NCBI GenBank assembly: GCA_032207245.1
Contig: CM063507.1
Coordinates: 90,578,560-90,642,559, forward strand
From: Pardosa pseudoannulata
Lineage: Eukaryota > Arthropoda > Arachnida > Araneae > Lycosidae
Reading direction: 5' to 3'
DNA length: 64,000 bases
Under the pieces are notes generated by a model. The model ran no database searches. It saw only the letters and a list, made by a program, of their open reading frames with translations, and was not told the DNA's origin. Each line of letters starts with the position of its first letter. The first letter of the stretch is position 1. Below are positions 12,901 through 24,055 of this stretch, piece after piece. The position numbers were made by a program, and so were the translations under genes.

Positions 12901-15900
12901 CGAAGCTTCTTGTTCCTATTATTTTCATTTGTTTACAGGATCTATGTCTATTTTGTTACCACAATGACGATAAGGCTTTTCACTCTACACCACTCAACAG
13001 AAAATATTGTGTAAAAATTCTTTGTTGTTCTGTAGTAAAATTTTGAATTTGTGACATAACACTCTTTAACATTGATGCGCAGATATAGTCCAGTAAAAAA
13101 AGAATAAGAATTACTTACATGACTTGCCCGCGTCCTTCGCGTCCTCAGGGTAGGTCCCGCGGTGGAAGTTGCCATGGTGGTGGTGGCTGCAGGGGCGGCA
13201 GAGGTGGTGGTAGCCACACCCCTTTTCTGTGGAGGATCATCGTCCTCCTGAAAAAACAAAAGACAATTATATTGGACGCCTACTTAATATTTGATTGCAT
13301 GGCACGATTACATTAGGAATCTATAATTTTCGCGTTACCTTAAATATTAAGTGATAATATTGTTGATAAAGTTTGTTACTTAAAGCCCTCTCCAAACTAT
13401 CGACCACTTCAAGTCTCTCCCACTGTGCGGAGGTGATGTGGCTTATAGATGTCGACGATGGCATAGGATGGATTCATAAGAAGTTTTTCTCCAAATACTA
13501 ACGATCGCTACATGCGCTTCTGAAGTGCGCAATAAGCTATGAACAACATCCACTCTCTTGGCTCATTTAGTGGCCCAGGGTGTGGATGCAACCGTTGAAC
13601 AATCGTCCAAGGTCACCATCAGGGCATGTACTTCATTGGTGAACAATTGGCTATAGCGTGGAAGATGCATGACAATGTTTTGGTGCGGTAGTGATGTGGA
13701 AGGAACAATTGTTCACATATTCCATTGAATGCATAAACTTGCGATTTGCTTAATTTTGTGTACCATAACTCATTAATTCCTTCTCATAGGGGATGTACCC
13801 CTTATAACTGAAAGTATCTAGAGGCATAACAGTCGATGATGCACCTTATTCAAGTAATACATCACTATTTTCTATAAGGAAAAATTTAACTTGTTTAGTT
13901 AATAGCATTTCCCCCCCCCTTTAATCACTGCAGAATTTTGTCAGTAATTTAAGACTCTTCATCGACAAAAGTAAACACAAAAGTTATATTTTCAAAAAGC
14001 AAATTTGTGTAGTATCGAATGATTTGTTTTAACGTTTGTAATACTGTTATACAGAGAGTGGTGGTTATCAATAAGTAACGCACATAATTATAAACATTGA
14101 ATAGTGCAATTAATACAAATATGAAACGTAAATGAAAATATTACAGATCAGATTTTCGATATAATGGCTATTAATGTTGAGATTTGTAGCAGCACAATAT
14201 CAGTTTGAAAATCCCCTTTTCAGAGAGGTCTATCGGCTGTAACGAGTCACTGTCACGTGACTCATTTCGGAGCACACCACCATTAAACCGTTTACAGCCA
14301 TCTTGCCAAATTGATATATTGAATGTTGTCTATTCTATAAATGCGGATTATTTTTTTAAAGTGTTTAACCAACTTCCTAACCTTTAGTTAAAAGATATCG
14401 TATCACTGCTCAACAATGGATGATATAATAAATGCCATTTTTAAGGTGACTAACTCCCGTTATCGATACTCAAAATCCCCAAAATTTCTGTAGCATAAGA
14501 TACATACTGTAGTGCTCTCCAATTATACCATTAATACTGCTACAAAAAATTACTTCAACCAGAAGTTACGACTGCCTTACTTATTGAAAGCACATAGTTC
14601 CACTTTTATTTTATATCTTACATTTGAAGTATGTTTATGTTTCAACGTAGAAATACTAACTTAGACACATTTAATTTTATTCTTAAACTCGAATCTTGTC
14701 TACGGTAAACATTTGGAATGATCAATGAATGTTGGAAAAAGTACCAGATGTGGGAACCGTTAACAGAAAATGCCATTTATAAAAAAAATATACTCTACCT
14801 CCGTCGATGTTGATGACGGAGTTCTCCTCCTTTTCTGCCTTGGCCTCCTGAAAATAAATAGGAAAAACGTCAGTATCTGAAAAAAAAAAACTATTGTTCA
14901 CAGTAGATGCATAGAGGATAAGATTTAAACGGTAAGTAGAATGAGCAACATTAATCTACTGACATGACAGCAAAACAATTTAGATTTAGTTATTACCTTC
15001 TATATTGTGTTTATTCTATAACAGTTTTGGGCAACGCACTACTTATTCTGTCAATACATTGTGTGCGGGTACATTTCGCAGCCGAATTGTACCGGGAGCG
15101 GGCGTGTGGAGCGTAAATTTAATTATTCAGGTAAATCTCAATACATCGAAAATTATTTATCTTTTTATTCAAATTTTCGTATTTTAAATTGAAATATATA
15201 AACAAATATATAAATTGACAAATAAACATTTATATATATGTATAAATACAAATATATTCATATGTATAATATAATTTTCGAAAGGATATATAAAAGTTAA
15301 TTTTAAATCAAAATGGAATTTTTAATTAACCTTCCCGTTCTGTGGTACCGCATCGACTAATGTAAATACTAGTTTTTATTTGTCTTCGCAGGATCGATGT
15401 AATAGACAAGAACAGTCCACTTCATTTTCCTGCATATACTGTTATATTTGTACCCACAAACAAGCCATTTTGTTACACTAACCCGTACTAGTACGTGACC
15501 CGATTTTAAGTATCAGTCATCAGAAAAAGTACTAGTACGTGTCCCGCATACAATGTGTTAACAGTGTTAACATACTCATTTGACAGGGAAAAATAGAAAC
15601 ACCTGACAGGGAAAAATAGAAACACCTGACAGAGCATCATAGTCATTTCAGATTTAGCTGTTTCATTTCTAAGTGGGATTATCCCCTTGCCTGCGATGCC
15701 TGAACTCACTTTGGGCAACGAAAATCTGCCAATTTTAGAATGCCCTACTTGATTTGGGGCAAGAGAAGAAACGATATTTCTATTCTGTGAAGCTCGAAAT
15801 CGGTTCGTCCAAAGTACAATATTATATTTGCCATTTTGGCAATAAATACTTCCCGTGGAAAGTTCGCCAGTATCGTCCCATTTGTCGCTACTTTTCTGAT

Positions 15901-18900
15901 AATGTAAAGGATTCTTGTAATTAAAAGGAATCCGGGGGACATGGAAAGCATAACAGTTGATATAGATAATATTGTATTAGTTTATAATATTTATCAATTA
16001 AATCTCTCATTTGACTTATTTTGCTGAAATTTGAGCAAAAGTTTAAACACAAAGGGAGTGCCGTATATATTTGGCGAAATTTAGCTCTGTGCTTTAAAAA
16101 AGCTCGAATTTTAAGATGAAGTAGTGCACTGATAGCTAATATTTTCCCCATTGACATTGTTTTTGTGATATATAAAGTATAAAGGCCATTTTATATTTCA
16201 AGGTTATATTAGCATATCGCTAAACAGATAAAATGGCTTAAAATCTTACTATTTTTTTCATATTAATCCCAGTTTCCTTCTTTACGTAATTAACTTTCAA
16301 TTGTATTTCAAATATTTAACGAAATCAATAAATTAATATTATTATCTGTTACAGAATAAAAATAAATAACTTACACAGGTGTTATCCTGGCATGGACACT
16401 TGCCTGTAAAAGAGAATATATTATTACGCATTTCATTTAATAAATCAAAGTATGCATATGTAAATATTAAGTCTAGACACGCATAAAAATATTAAAATCC
16501 TTTTTCGGTTAGACTTTTTTGTGTGAATCATTGTATTCAAAAATGAACATAATTAAATCTTGAATCAGATATCAACTTAACAAAAGCAATCTTGAAGATA
16601 TTGTAAGATTGGAAATATAGTACACGCCCGACTTTGAAAAATTAGGTGGATAATATAAAACGCCTAAAATCGCATTAAAACTAACTATTTTGAATTTGTT
16701 ACATTTTTAGTACATTGCAGTTGTTACTTCATTAATAAGCCAAGTTTGCTTTATATCGTCTTTATTATCAATTATAGTAAAATACCACTAATCTATATTA
16801 CAATATTCAAATATAGAACAAGAGATAAGGAAATATATAAAAAATAAAAAGTAAAAGAATCACTGCTCGTGCTACACGGGAAAGAAAAATTGCCAAAGTC
16901 CAAGAGCACGCTGCATTCCTTTCCTTCCTTCTAAACTACCCCTGCAACACTATACTTTATCCATTATCCTGTGCTGATGCACCCGTTGTTCTATTGTCTT
17001 GCGCACAATGCGTCCTTTCCCGGCTCTGCCCAGATCGACTGGTGCTCCAGGCAAGTTGCTAAATAGCCTCCTGACGACCAATCACAATTCTCGAAACTTG
17101 AAGTTTAAGTTTAATCTTTTCCACAGACCACACCACAAGCATCCTGGAGTCGCGAAAAGATACTTAGGCGTGCAACCCACAACGTCTGAGTGCGGCGAGA
17201 AAATCAGTTTCGCAAACCTTATTTAAAACATAGCTGCACTCTCGCATTGTTAATGATGCTAATAAGTAAAATAAAAAAGAAACCTTAAAAGTTTTAACTG
17301 CACCCGACAGCAATTTCCCGTTTGTGAGATGTTCAAAGACTGGGAATAAGGCTACGAACCTCTGGTTTAAAGAGTAGTCCACATGAGATATTGTGACGAT
17401 GAATATTGGGTTTAAAGAAAATGTTACTTAAAGTTAAGTGATTTTCTAAAACTACAGCTCTCCTCTTTCATCCTTTAAAAGATGAAGACTTTCGTGTTAT
17501 ATTTTCTAATGAATGCGCGAGTTTAGTTTTATGGTGGAATAACATAATATTGAGAAGAAAAACATGTAAGAGATCATAACATACCAGGGGAGCGGCGCTG
17601 TTTAAATCCCAATGCCAGGTTTTTGGCGGACAGCACTCCAGCATTCTCCTGCCTACAAAAAAGCAAAAGGCACAGTTAACAAATAGTTCTCACTGAAGGA
17701 TTTGTTCACACGCTTATACTCATTTTTAGATCAGATATCACTAAACAGTCGATCATGATATACTATTAGTTTGCGGGCAATTTTTGTGGTACAAAGCAGT
17801 GTCCAAATCGAGTAAGCTAGTCTGAAGAGATATTTTATCTTTAACCCTTTAACAGTTTAATTTTTTTTTTCCAGAATTCGATCAGAAATGTCACATTTAT
17901 TGCACTTTATTTTACATTTTTAAGTAAAGATATGTCATTAAAATTAACATTTCTAATATTAAGCATTTATTACAACTGTTTTTCTTTCTATGAAGGCATC
18001 ATAGAACTTAAGTTTACCTTTAGTCTCATCGATATCCAAGTTAATTTTTTGAATAGCAAATCTAGGAGGCGGATCAGAAGGATTATCACAATAATTTTCA
18101 AAAAATTATCTTGCTTGAATAATTCCATCTGTACTACTATCAGAGTCACTACTATCCAAATCATCTAGTAAACTTTCGCTACTATCATTTACAGATAATT
18201 CAGTTTGATTCCTAGTCACAGTTCAAATCACAAGAAATTAGCTCCCTACGATCTGAATTATCCATTATTTAAAAGTAAAAATTTATTATTCAACTCTTAC
18301 ATTAATAAAATTATCAGGTGGTTAGTAAAATATAGCCAGAAAGCTATACAGTGAAAGATAACAATTCGTCTTCTGATACAAAACATGCGAAAAAACCCAC
18401 GCTTTTGAACCAATCAGAGTAGAAAATACAATAAACTGCAAACTATCATTTACTGGCCATATTTACGAATATTATTTTACAAAAATTAAAAAAAATACGG
18501 CCGAAACAGTGCAAGCGAAATAGAAATCAGATTGCCGGAAGCCAAACGGGCATATCGAAGCTGTGAACGCACGGCTTACGGGCAAAACAGGGAAGGGTTT
18601 ACCCCTTCCGGGACGATTTAATTATGAAAAAACAGGCGTTAAATAACTAGTTTTCAATTAGAAAATTTAATGAAAAATATGCAAGAATTAAAATATTGAT
18701 TAATATTTATTTCTACACATTGTTAAATAACAATAACTAAAATTAACAAAAAATCAAAGTCAAACATTAATAAGGCATATAGTTAATAGTCTTAAAGCGT
18801 GTGGTAGTAGCATATCTGTAATGGCAAAGGTGACTTAGTCGCCTAGAACGCTTTCTTAGTAATACTGCATTATTATCGTTATTAGAATCAGGCAAATAAA

Positions 18901-21900
18901 CTGTTTTCTTAGGAATCTTCATTATCGTTGATGTCACCTTAATGTTCATAGTCTGCACTACTCCTGTTCATTACACAATACGTTCTGTCTTTAGCAAAAA
19001 TATATATTGCTCGAATATTTACAAGAATGGGTTATTTCAAATTAGCAAAAACTTGTACTAAGAAATTATAACTTTAAAGAATATGCGATGGTAATCCGTT
19101 CTATTTTCATAAGTGACAAAAGTGTTTCCTAATTCAGCAGACAAGAAATTTTAAACTAAATTATCATATTGAACAGTAACTTAACCATTAATTTGACAAG
19201 ATGTTTTTTCAAATATTTTTTAATTTCTGTTATTTTCCTATGTTTGTATAGACATTAGAATCTCTGTAAAATAAACAAAAAAAAAGATATATCATTTTCC
19301 ATTTTTGAGATAATGTAAGCTGTGGCGAACACTGACAATTATGTTATAGAGTAGTTATAAATATACAGGTCCGGTGTAACGGTCAGACTTCGCCAAATTA
19401 AGGGAAAGTTACATAACGATGATAGCTGTTCAAACCGCTTTAAAAATAAAACCGCTTCAAAATGACTTTTTAAAATCGCTTTAGAATATTTTTAATGAAC
19501 ATGTTTTTTTTTTAACTCTGGGGGGAAAAATTAACCATCTTCTTTAGTCTGCAATACTAAAATGATTTTTTTATTAATTTCTATTGAACACGCGAAATGC
19601 ATGTTGAGACCGTATGCTCTGGAAGTACCACATGCTTCTATCAGAAATCATACTCAGCTGTCAGAATAAAATTGCACTATTGGTCAAAAAACAAGCACCT
19701 TATAGCAATCTAGACATAGCAATCTAGATTTAGGTATTAAATCAAATACTTTTTATTATACATCATTGTGCAGTGTAATAATCAAGGAAACTTTTGAAAT
19801 ATATTGTGTCTCAAATTTTACGGTTTACGGATATTATGTAAACTTGCATGTTTTTATAACAAAATCAGTGAAACATTCTATTAATAGTTTTATTTTAGGC
19901 ACCCGTAGGCCCGATAATGCAGATTTAATAATTAGGATTTTCTAGTGGTTTTAATCCAAATTATTTTTGAGTAATGCATTTTCTGATGTAGCGTTATCAA
20001 AGGAATTTTCGGAATTCAAGATTGCATTTTCACTATCATATGCATTAACATTGAAATTTGAGGATTTTTTAAATTATATGATTGCATAGATATCATATAT
20101 GTCGTATTGTTATAAATCTGTAGTGTTAATGTCAGTTATATTACGATATTTTCTTTTATGTCCCCTCCACACTATTGTCAAATCATCAACAACAAATGCC
20201 TCTTCCACACTATTGCAAATTTTTTTCCATTCCAATGCTTGGTGGACGGCGACCTTGGTGCGATGGTTTAACCCCTTCCCTGTTTTTCCCCTACGGCGTT
20301 CGGGCAATCTGATTTCTATTTCGCTTGCACTGTTTCGGACGTATTTTTTCCAATTTTAGTAACAAATTATTCCTATAGATGTCCAGTAAATGATAGTTTG
20401 CAGTTTATTGTATTTTCTACTCTGGTTCAAAAGCGCGGGTTTTTTCGAATGTTTTGATCAGAAGAATTGTTATCTTTCAGTGTATAGGTTTCTGGTTATA
20501 TTTTACAAATCGCCTGATAACTTTGATGTAAGAGTTGAATAATATACTTTTACTTTTAAATAAAGGATAATTCAGAGCGTATGGAGGTAATTTGTGATTC
20601 GAACTGTGGCTCGGAATCAGAAACTGAATTATTTGAAAATGATAGTAGCGAAAATTTACTAGATGACCAGGATAATGGTGACTGATAGTAGTACAGATGG
20701 AATCAGTCAAGCAAGACAATTTTCTTAAATTAATTGTGATAACCCTTCGGATCCGCCTCCTAGATTTGCTTTCACTGGAATTCCAAATATTAACTTATAT
20801 ATCGATGAGACTAAAGGTAAACTTCAGTTCTATGATGCTAATATCAACACAATAAAAAAAATATTAAGTTTCTATAATATATTACATATTAAATTAAACG
20901 AATTTGTAATTACCTAAAACATAGTAATCAAAAACTGACACAAAGCAAACTAACCTGCGGAACAGAATTATATGCCAAAATTTAATAAAAAGCAAGATTG
21001 CCATGTTCTAACAATGCAAGACCACAATAAAAACGAAATTTGCCTGTGAATGAGACACTTTTAAAACTCAATTTATAACGAAAGTTATATTTAAAATTAA
21101 TTAAAATGGGTATTTTAGTAACCATCATATAATCAACAAAATTATTACCGGTAAGGTATGGTAAGTATGGAGGGATATGGTCTACATTTTGCAACACGAG
21201 GGTTGATGAGACCGGGACCTACAGCTTAAAGCCGATTCAGAACTACTATGAACATCCATGTCATTGTGCGATTCGAATCCATGAACTAAGGTACCGAAAG
21301 CCAGCAACCTAACCAGTCGGCCATTGTTCGCATTACCAATAAGACTTACCATTATCAGTTGCATGTAACCTTATTACCTTGACTTTTAAATTTATCAAGC
21401 CATTACCTTGAAATTATAAACACTTTTACATAAAAAGTTTGTCAATAGCTTAGAAGATTTGTAGCAGATAGGATAAAAAGAAAAATTATGTAAGCACGTA
21501 AAAATTGGTATTTTGAACAGCATTTCGAAAGATGTAAATTATGGAAGACATTACTCAATTTTAAATTAAGCCTTTCTATGAATGGTCAACGGTTGTATAT
21601 AAAGATACAAGTAATTTGTTAAAAGTGCTGTTTTTTTTCCAACATTAAAGAAATTCTCTCTAGAAACTTGATAATTGTATCTTTTAATGCAAAAAAATCT
21701 ATACCATCACAGTTTTTCCCGAAATTAGGACAGAGGTATCCTAACGCGCCTTGAAAGAAGACCAGAGGCATTGGGTGGACATCCTTTTCATTCTCAGTCT
21801 GTTCCAAACTTTACCTCCGAAGAAAAGAATTTAACAATAAATCTACCAACAGGGGTCAAATGACCCCATTTTTCGTTATTTTTGCCCTCATAAAAAATGT

Positions 21901-24055
21901 CCGGTAGTTTTAGTGTTAACTGAGCTGAAATTAGGATATCAAATTTAATGGAAATGAGCCTTCGGGGGAAGATATTGTGTCAGTCAGATCGTTTAGATTA
22001 CAACTGACCAACAAAGCCAAGCAAAAAAGAAGTTCAATTGAATTGTCTTGCAACAAAAACCTGCCAAAAATGTTGCTATTATACAGAATCAAATATCATT
22101 CGAAACTGAATAACAAACAAGAAACAAGAGTAGCTAAATCAAGTTTTGTTCCACAATATACAAATAAAAAATGTAACTAGCTCGTCTATCAAATCGACTT
22201 TTAACTCGCCAATGAAAAAATTTTAATTTGTATGTTTTCTTCAATCAAAACTAACTTTATGCTGAAATATAGTTTCCATATATGAGTCTAATGAAAGTTT
22301 TAACAGATCTATGACAAGAAGAACGCCGTGAAAAAAAGGATGTAAAGGACTCAAAGTGTATAGTGTACTATAAAAGTATGAAACACTAATCCTAGTCTAT
22401 TAATTACTAATATTTTTACTAAGTTTCAATTGAAAAAAAAAAATGTTTCCACTTACTTGGATCTTTGCAGGAGGTAGAGAAGGTGCAGGTCGACCGCCTT
22501 CCGAGTGTATCCAGTGACACTCTCGGGCGTCAGACCTGACTCCAACCCGAGGCCAATGCTCCTAAGCCTTCCTTCCACATGCAGGTGGAGGAGATCGGAG
22601 CTGCTGATGGGCCCAGCTATGACGTCCTGAAACAGACAAACATCATCTAAGTCGGGTCAATGGTACAATTTGGAATTTAAAAATATGGGTTAAGGGAACA
22701 GGGAATGTTGTAAAGTAGTTTAGGAAATTGTTAACAGAGATTTCATATTTGGTGCACATATACATTGAACTAGAAATAAATTATTCTCGCCTAAAGTATT
22801 TTTTAAAATAACTTCGCTTAAAAAATACTTCAAATTTTTGGAATTTGTCAATTTTAAAAAATGTTTCTTACTCATTAATTTTTATAGATTTTTTGAAAAT
22901 TCTTTATTTCTTTAAAATATCTTTAGAACACGTTTGGAATGTTTTTTCTTCTATGGATTGAGGAGTTAATTTATAGAAGATATTTTTATGTCTAAAATGA
23001 ATTCAGCAGAAATTAAAAATTGGGACACTTAAATTTATTTTAATAATCTATAAGTCGAAAATTAAAAGTTACCAAATATTTTAAGGTATACTAGAAGTGT
23101 AGGTAAGCTTTTTGTAGAAATGTGTGAAAATTTTGTAAAAAAGAGAATTTTAAATCAATTTTTAATAAAAAAATTGTGAAACTATTTTCCGATTTTAGAA
23201 AAACATTTAATCTGATTAAGTATATTATACTACATTTTATTTGGGCACGGAGATTCATATGTCTAACATAATTAAGATGCGTTGTTATGGCTGCTGACCT
23301 TTTAAGATGAATGGGTACCAACATTAAAGGATTCCTATTTCTCCATCTTAACCTATTACTTTTGTCAGTTTAAGGATTAACAGATATTACTACATGATGG
23401 AGGTAGGAAATTTTATTTTGTTATGATTATTTGCGGCCCCCACGGTCAAAGAGAGACTCGTCGAATGCTAATTTGCCATGCTGACAGGGCGTTGATTTTC
23501 CTTTGAAACTGAAAAACCTGGCATTTACACCTCGCATTTCTTAACTTCGCATGTGACTCTCGAACATACGTTGACAGTCTGTATCGTAATGAGTACATCC
23601 TATAATATAGTAAGATATATTTAACTGTTAAATTCATTCGTGCTTCCTAGATTACGGAATTCGCTCCTAGTGATGACCCGGACGTGATTTGAACACGCAA
23701 TCTTCTTAACGCAAGCTCAGATTACCAAACTTTCAAAAATGTTCGAATATATTCTCGTAGTAGACCACGTTTCCTTGATCGCAACTTCAGTCCAACTAGG
23801 TACAGAAAATTTTAAAATCACCCATTCTAAATTCTGCCTTTTGTTGGTATCCCAAAACATTTTAAAGAAGAGGTATTTAAATACCGCAAACCGCGCAAGT
23901 TTATATCCCCTACAAATAAACTTATGATTAAGTCATTTTTCGGCTCCATGCGACTTGCATTCTTTCATTAAGAGGATAAGATTGTTCATACGTAAACGTA
24001 AAACTGGATTTTGTTAGGGCAAATTTCAACTTACTTTTAGAGTGCCTGGCGTCAT
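6732..24055 (-). CDS. Eight-exon host-gene candidate, unrecognised protein of about 605 aa
   Basis: Inferred by eye from GC-rich islands in AT-rich DNA, each bounded by AG acceptor and GT donor on the minus strand. Proposed join in transcript order: 24055-24035, 22626-22457, 17648-17585, 16403-16375, 14847-14799, 13247-13119, 9127-7942, 6902-6732. Exon lengths are 21, 170, 64, 29, 49, 129, 1186 and 171 nt. Phases fit across all seven junctions without a stop, apart from one extra base inside the repeat of exon 7. The product starts MTPGTLK, has a basic nuclear-localisation-like stretch (PRQKRRR), an acidic step, a Thr/Ala-rich part, an RTRRTRAS stretch, an Ala run, a long PTAGPSRL repeat and an acidic C-terminus ending DEWSDMD. 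I recognise no family. A low-complexity nuclear protein is only a guess. Additional 5' exons or different splice choices are possible. Confidence 0.65.
6903..7941 (-). other. Intron 7
   Basis: AT-rich, with a short TA run near 7447. No coding frame or element recognised. Confidence 0.5.
7942..9127 (-). CDS. Exon 7, carrying the PTAGPSRL repeat array
   Basis: 1186 nt, acceptor TTTCTACAG|GTAGGC and donor GAT|GTGAGT. Entering in phase 0 gives VGQPPMTRSRARL, an alanine run, PPPGTSPSTAGPS, and then about 41 copies of an 8-residue unit PTAGPS(R/L)L. The 3' end reads VDSDDEPAAGPREFDYRAAF and joins exon 8 in phase 0. The length is one base over a multiple of three. Irregular units are +1 (near 8797), +5 (near 8335) and -8 (near 8218); dropping only the +1 G restores the frame from end to end. 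All three minus frames are open through the array because of its composition, so open length alone proves nothing here. Confidence 0.65.
8036..9036 (-). repeat. 24-bp coding minisatellite
   Basis: About 1 kb of tandem units; on the plus strand each is GGAAGTCGGGACGGCCCTGC plus CGTC. Units contain a perfect short hairpin GACGGC-CCT-GCCGTC. Subtypes (AGTCGGG, AGTAGTG, GGTCGGG, AGTCGTG) are clustered in blocks, the expected outcome of recent unequal exchange or slippage. Confidence 0.95.
9300..9970 (-). mobile_element. piggyBac-like N-terminal fragment, copy 1
   Basis: Shares long stretches with 17840-18520 (same orientation) and 20268-20880 (opposite). On the minus strand it reads a Ser/Asp-rich start (NDSSESLLDNLDSSDSG) and then PPRFSFAAIPKINLDIDETK, which resembles the FPFTGxPGINVDI block near the N-terminus of piggyBac transposases. 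Frameshifts and stops are present. It lies in intron 6 of the host gene. The family call rests on one short motif and on possible TTAA-CCCTTT ends. Confidence 0.5.
9971..10910. other. Intron 6 sequence without recognised content
   Basis: AT-rich, with a poly-T tract followed by poly-G near 10460-10485. No gene seen. Confidence 0.5.
10915..11440 (+). pseudogene. Tc1-like transposase relic
   Basis: Conceptual reading with several frameshifts gives FTDESRFALEPYDKRIRVWR, then NKPQNITAHLAFGGGRNIVW and AGIS, then MDDKSCPNRADIVDD, and SIENLWDALGRAV followed by an ELETALQEW-like stretch. This is the Tc1/mariner DDE core: first Asp in FTDES, second in MDD, Glu in IENLWD. The usual SPDLNP before the Glu is shortened. 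Flanking inverted repeats were not found. It sits in intron 6 of the host gene, on the opposite strand. Confidence 0.85.
11595..11764 (-). mobile_element. tRNA-derived SINE, copy 1
   Basis: On the minus strand an A-box-like TGGCCGATTGGTTAG (11755-11741) is followed by a B box GGTTCGAATCC (11711-11701) at tRNA-like spacing, then a shared non-tRNA body ending ...CGTAGCACTCCGAACC. Copies at 21165 and 37824 share the same body, so this is a dispersed retroposon rather than a tRNA gene. RNA polymerase III promoter activity is inferred from the boxes. Confidence 0.85.
11765..13118. other. Intron 6 sequence without recognised content
   Basis: AT-rich; short frames only. No recognisable gene or repeat family. 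Confidence 0.5.
13119..13247 (-). CDS. Exon 6
   Basis: 129 nt, exactly 43 codons, acceptor TTTTTTCAG|GAGGAC and donor CAT|GTAAGT, phase 0 at both ends. It encodes an acidic start (EDDDPPQKRGV), a Thr/Ala-rich linker and RTRRTRASH. GC content is far above the flanking introns. Confidence 0.7.
13248..14798 (-). other. Intron 5
   Basis: Mostly AT-rich. Part (about 13380-13760) has higher complexity and GC and could be an unrecognised decayed transposon. No frame supported. Confidence 0.4.
14799..14847 (-). CDS. Exon 5, basic segment
   Basis: 49 nt, acceptor TTTATTTTCAG|GAG, donor GGAG|GTAGAG. In the dictated phase it encodes RPRQKRRRTPSSTSTE, a basic cluster of the type found in nuclear-localisation signals. 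The other phase (EAKAEKEENSV) would hit a stop at the next junction. Confidence 0.6.
15055..15557. mobile_element. piggyBac-type MITE, about 503 bp
   Basis: Left end TCAA-TACATTGTGTGCGGGTAC; right end, read inward on the minus strand, TTAA-CACATTGTATGCGGGAC. The two ends are near-identical inverted repeats next to TTAA or a one-base variant of it, the piggyBac target. AGTACTAGTACGTG(A/T)CCCG occurs twice inside near the right end. No coding capacity. It lies in intron 4 of the host gene. Confidence 0.55.
15581..15632. repeat. Short 23-bp tandem repeat
   Basis: GACAGGGAAAAATAGAAACA plus CCT, about 2.3 copies in a row. Confidence 0.9.
15640..16374 (-). other. Intron 4 remainder
   Basis: AT-rich, no supported feature. 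Confidence 0.5.
16375..16403 (-). CDS. Exon 4, micro-exon
   Basis: 29 nt between TTTTACAG and GTAAGT. In the dictated phase it reads ASVHARITP with a split Val codon. Very small, but both splice sites are close to consensus and the length keeps the frame. Confidence 0.55.
16404..17584 (-). other. Intron 3
   Basis: AT-rich except for a moderately GC-rich stretch at about 16860-17180 that I could not assign to a gene or element. Confidence 0.4.
17585..17648 (-). CDS. Exon 3
   Basis: 64 nt with acceptor GTAGGCAG|GAG and donor CTG|GTATGT. In the phase dictated by exon 2 it encodes RMLECCPPKTWHWDLNSAAP plus L. An alternative acceptor four bases upstream (GTAG|GCAG) exists and would change the frame. 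Confidence 0.6.
17840..18610 (-). mobile_element. piggyBac-like N-terminal fragment, copy 2
   Basis: Near-identical over hundreds of bases to copy 1 and, inverted, to copy 3 at 20268-20880. Left end TTTAACCCTTTAACAG; right end, read inward, includes AAACCCTTCCCTGTTTTGCC. With TTAA-like borders this looks like an internally deleted piggyBac derivative. It lies in intron 2 of the host gene. Confidence 0.5.
18620..20260. other. Intron 2 sequence between inverted piggyBac-like copies
   Basis: AT-rich with no supported gene; it forms the spacer between copy 2 and copy 3, which are in opposite orientation and could pair as a long hairpin. Confidence 0.5.
20268..20880 (+). mobile_element. piggyBac-like N-terminal fragment, copy 3
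   Basis: Begins TTTAACCCCTTCCCTGTTTT, consistent with TTAA plus a terminal repeat. Reads CGSESETELFENDSSENLLD and, after a stop-rich stretch, PPRFAFTGIPNINLYIDETK, the best-preserved version of the piggyBac N-terminal FTGxPGIN-like motif in this family. Several stops, so not functional. Confidence 0.55.
21165..21331 (-). mobile_element. tRNA-derived SINE, copy 2
   Basis: Same layout as the copy at 11595: A-box-like TGGCCGACTGGTTAG on the minus strand (21323-21309), degraded B box around 21280-21270, and the same 3' body with GTAGGTCCCGGTCTCATCAA. More diverged than copy 3. Confidence 0.75.
21850..21918. mobile_element. Possible piggyBac-type terminus
   Basis: Read inward on the minus strand: TTAA-CACTAAAACTACCGGAC, and further in GGGGTCATTTGACCCC, an internal palindrome. 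It resembles the TTAA-CACTAGAATTACGG ends at 31108 and 36119. The matching other end was not found. Confidence 0.35.
21919..22456 (-). other. Intron 2, 5' part of remainder
   Basis: AT-rich; no supported feature apart from the polypyrimidine and donor context of exon 2. Confidence 0.5.
22457..22626 (-). CDS. Exon 2
   Basis: 170 nt, clearly GC-richer than its flanks. Acceptor CTGTTTCAG|GACGTC; donor CAA|GTAAGT. Fifty-six open codons from phase 0, starting DVIAGPISSSDLLHLHVEG, then two bases that combine with the first base of exon 3. This is the most ordinary protein-like part of the product (mixed hydrophobic and charged, VTGYTRKAVDLHLLYLLQRS), probably a small helical domain. Confidence 0.7.
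22627..23671 (-). other. Intron 1, proximal part
   Basis: AT-rich, no supported feature. Confidence 0.5.
23672..23704 (-). tRNA. tRNA-Trp-like 3' half, pseudogene
   Basis: The minus strand reads GAAGATTGCGTGTTCAAATC followed by ACGTCCGGGTCA, close to the variable loop, T arm (B box GTTCAAATC) and 3' acceptor of eukaryotic tRNA-Trp. The upstream half has no matching D or anticodon arm, so it is a fragment or the head of a SINE, not a working gene. Confidence 0.5.
24035..24055 (-). CDS. Proposed exon 1 (start exon)
   Basis: Minus strand reads ATG then six codons (MTPGTLK) and a strong donor AAA|GTAAGT. It ends in phase 0, as exon 2 needs. The exon is short, so this is the least certain part of the model. 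A TATATCC string lies just upstream on the same strand, but no promoter can be proven. Confidence 0.45.
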
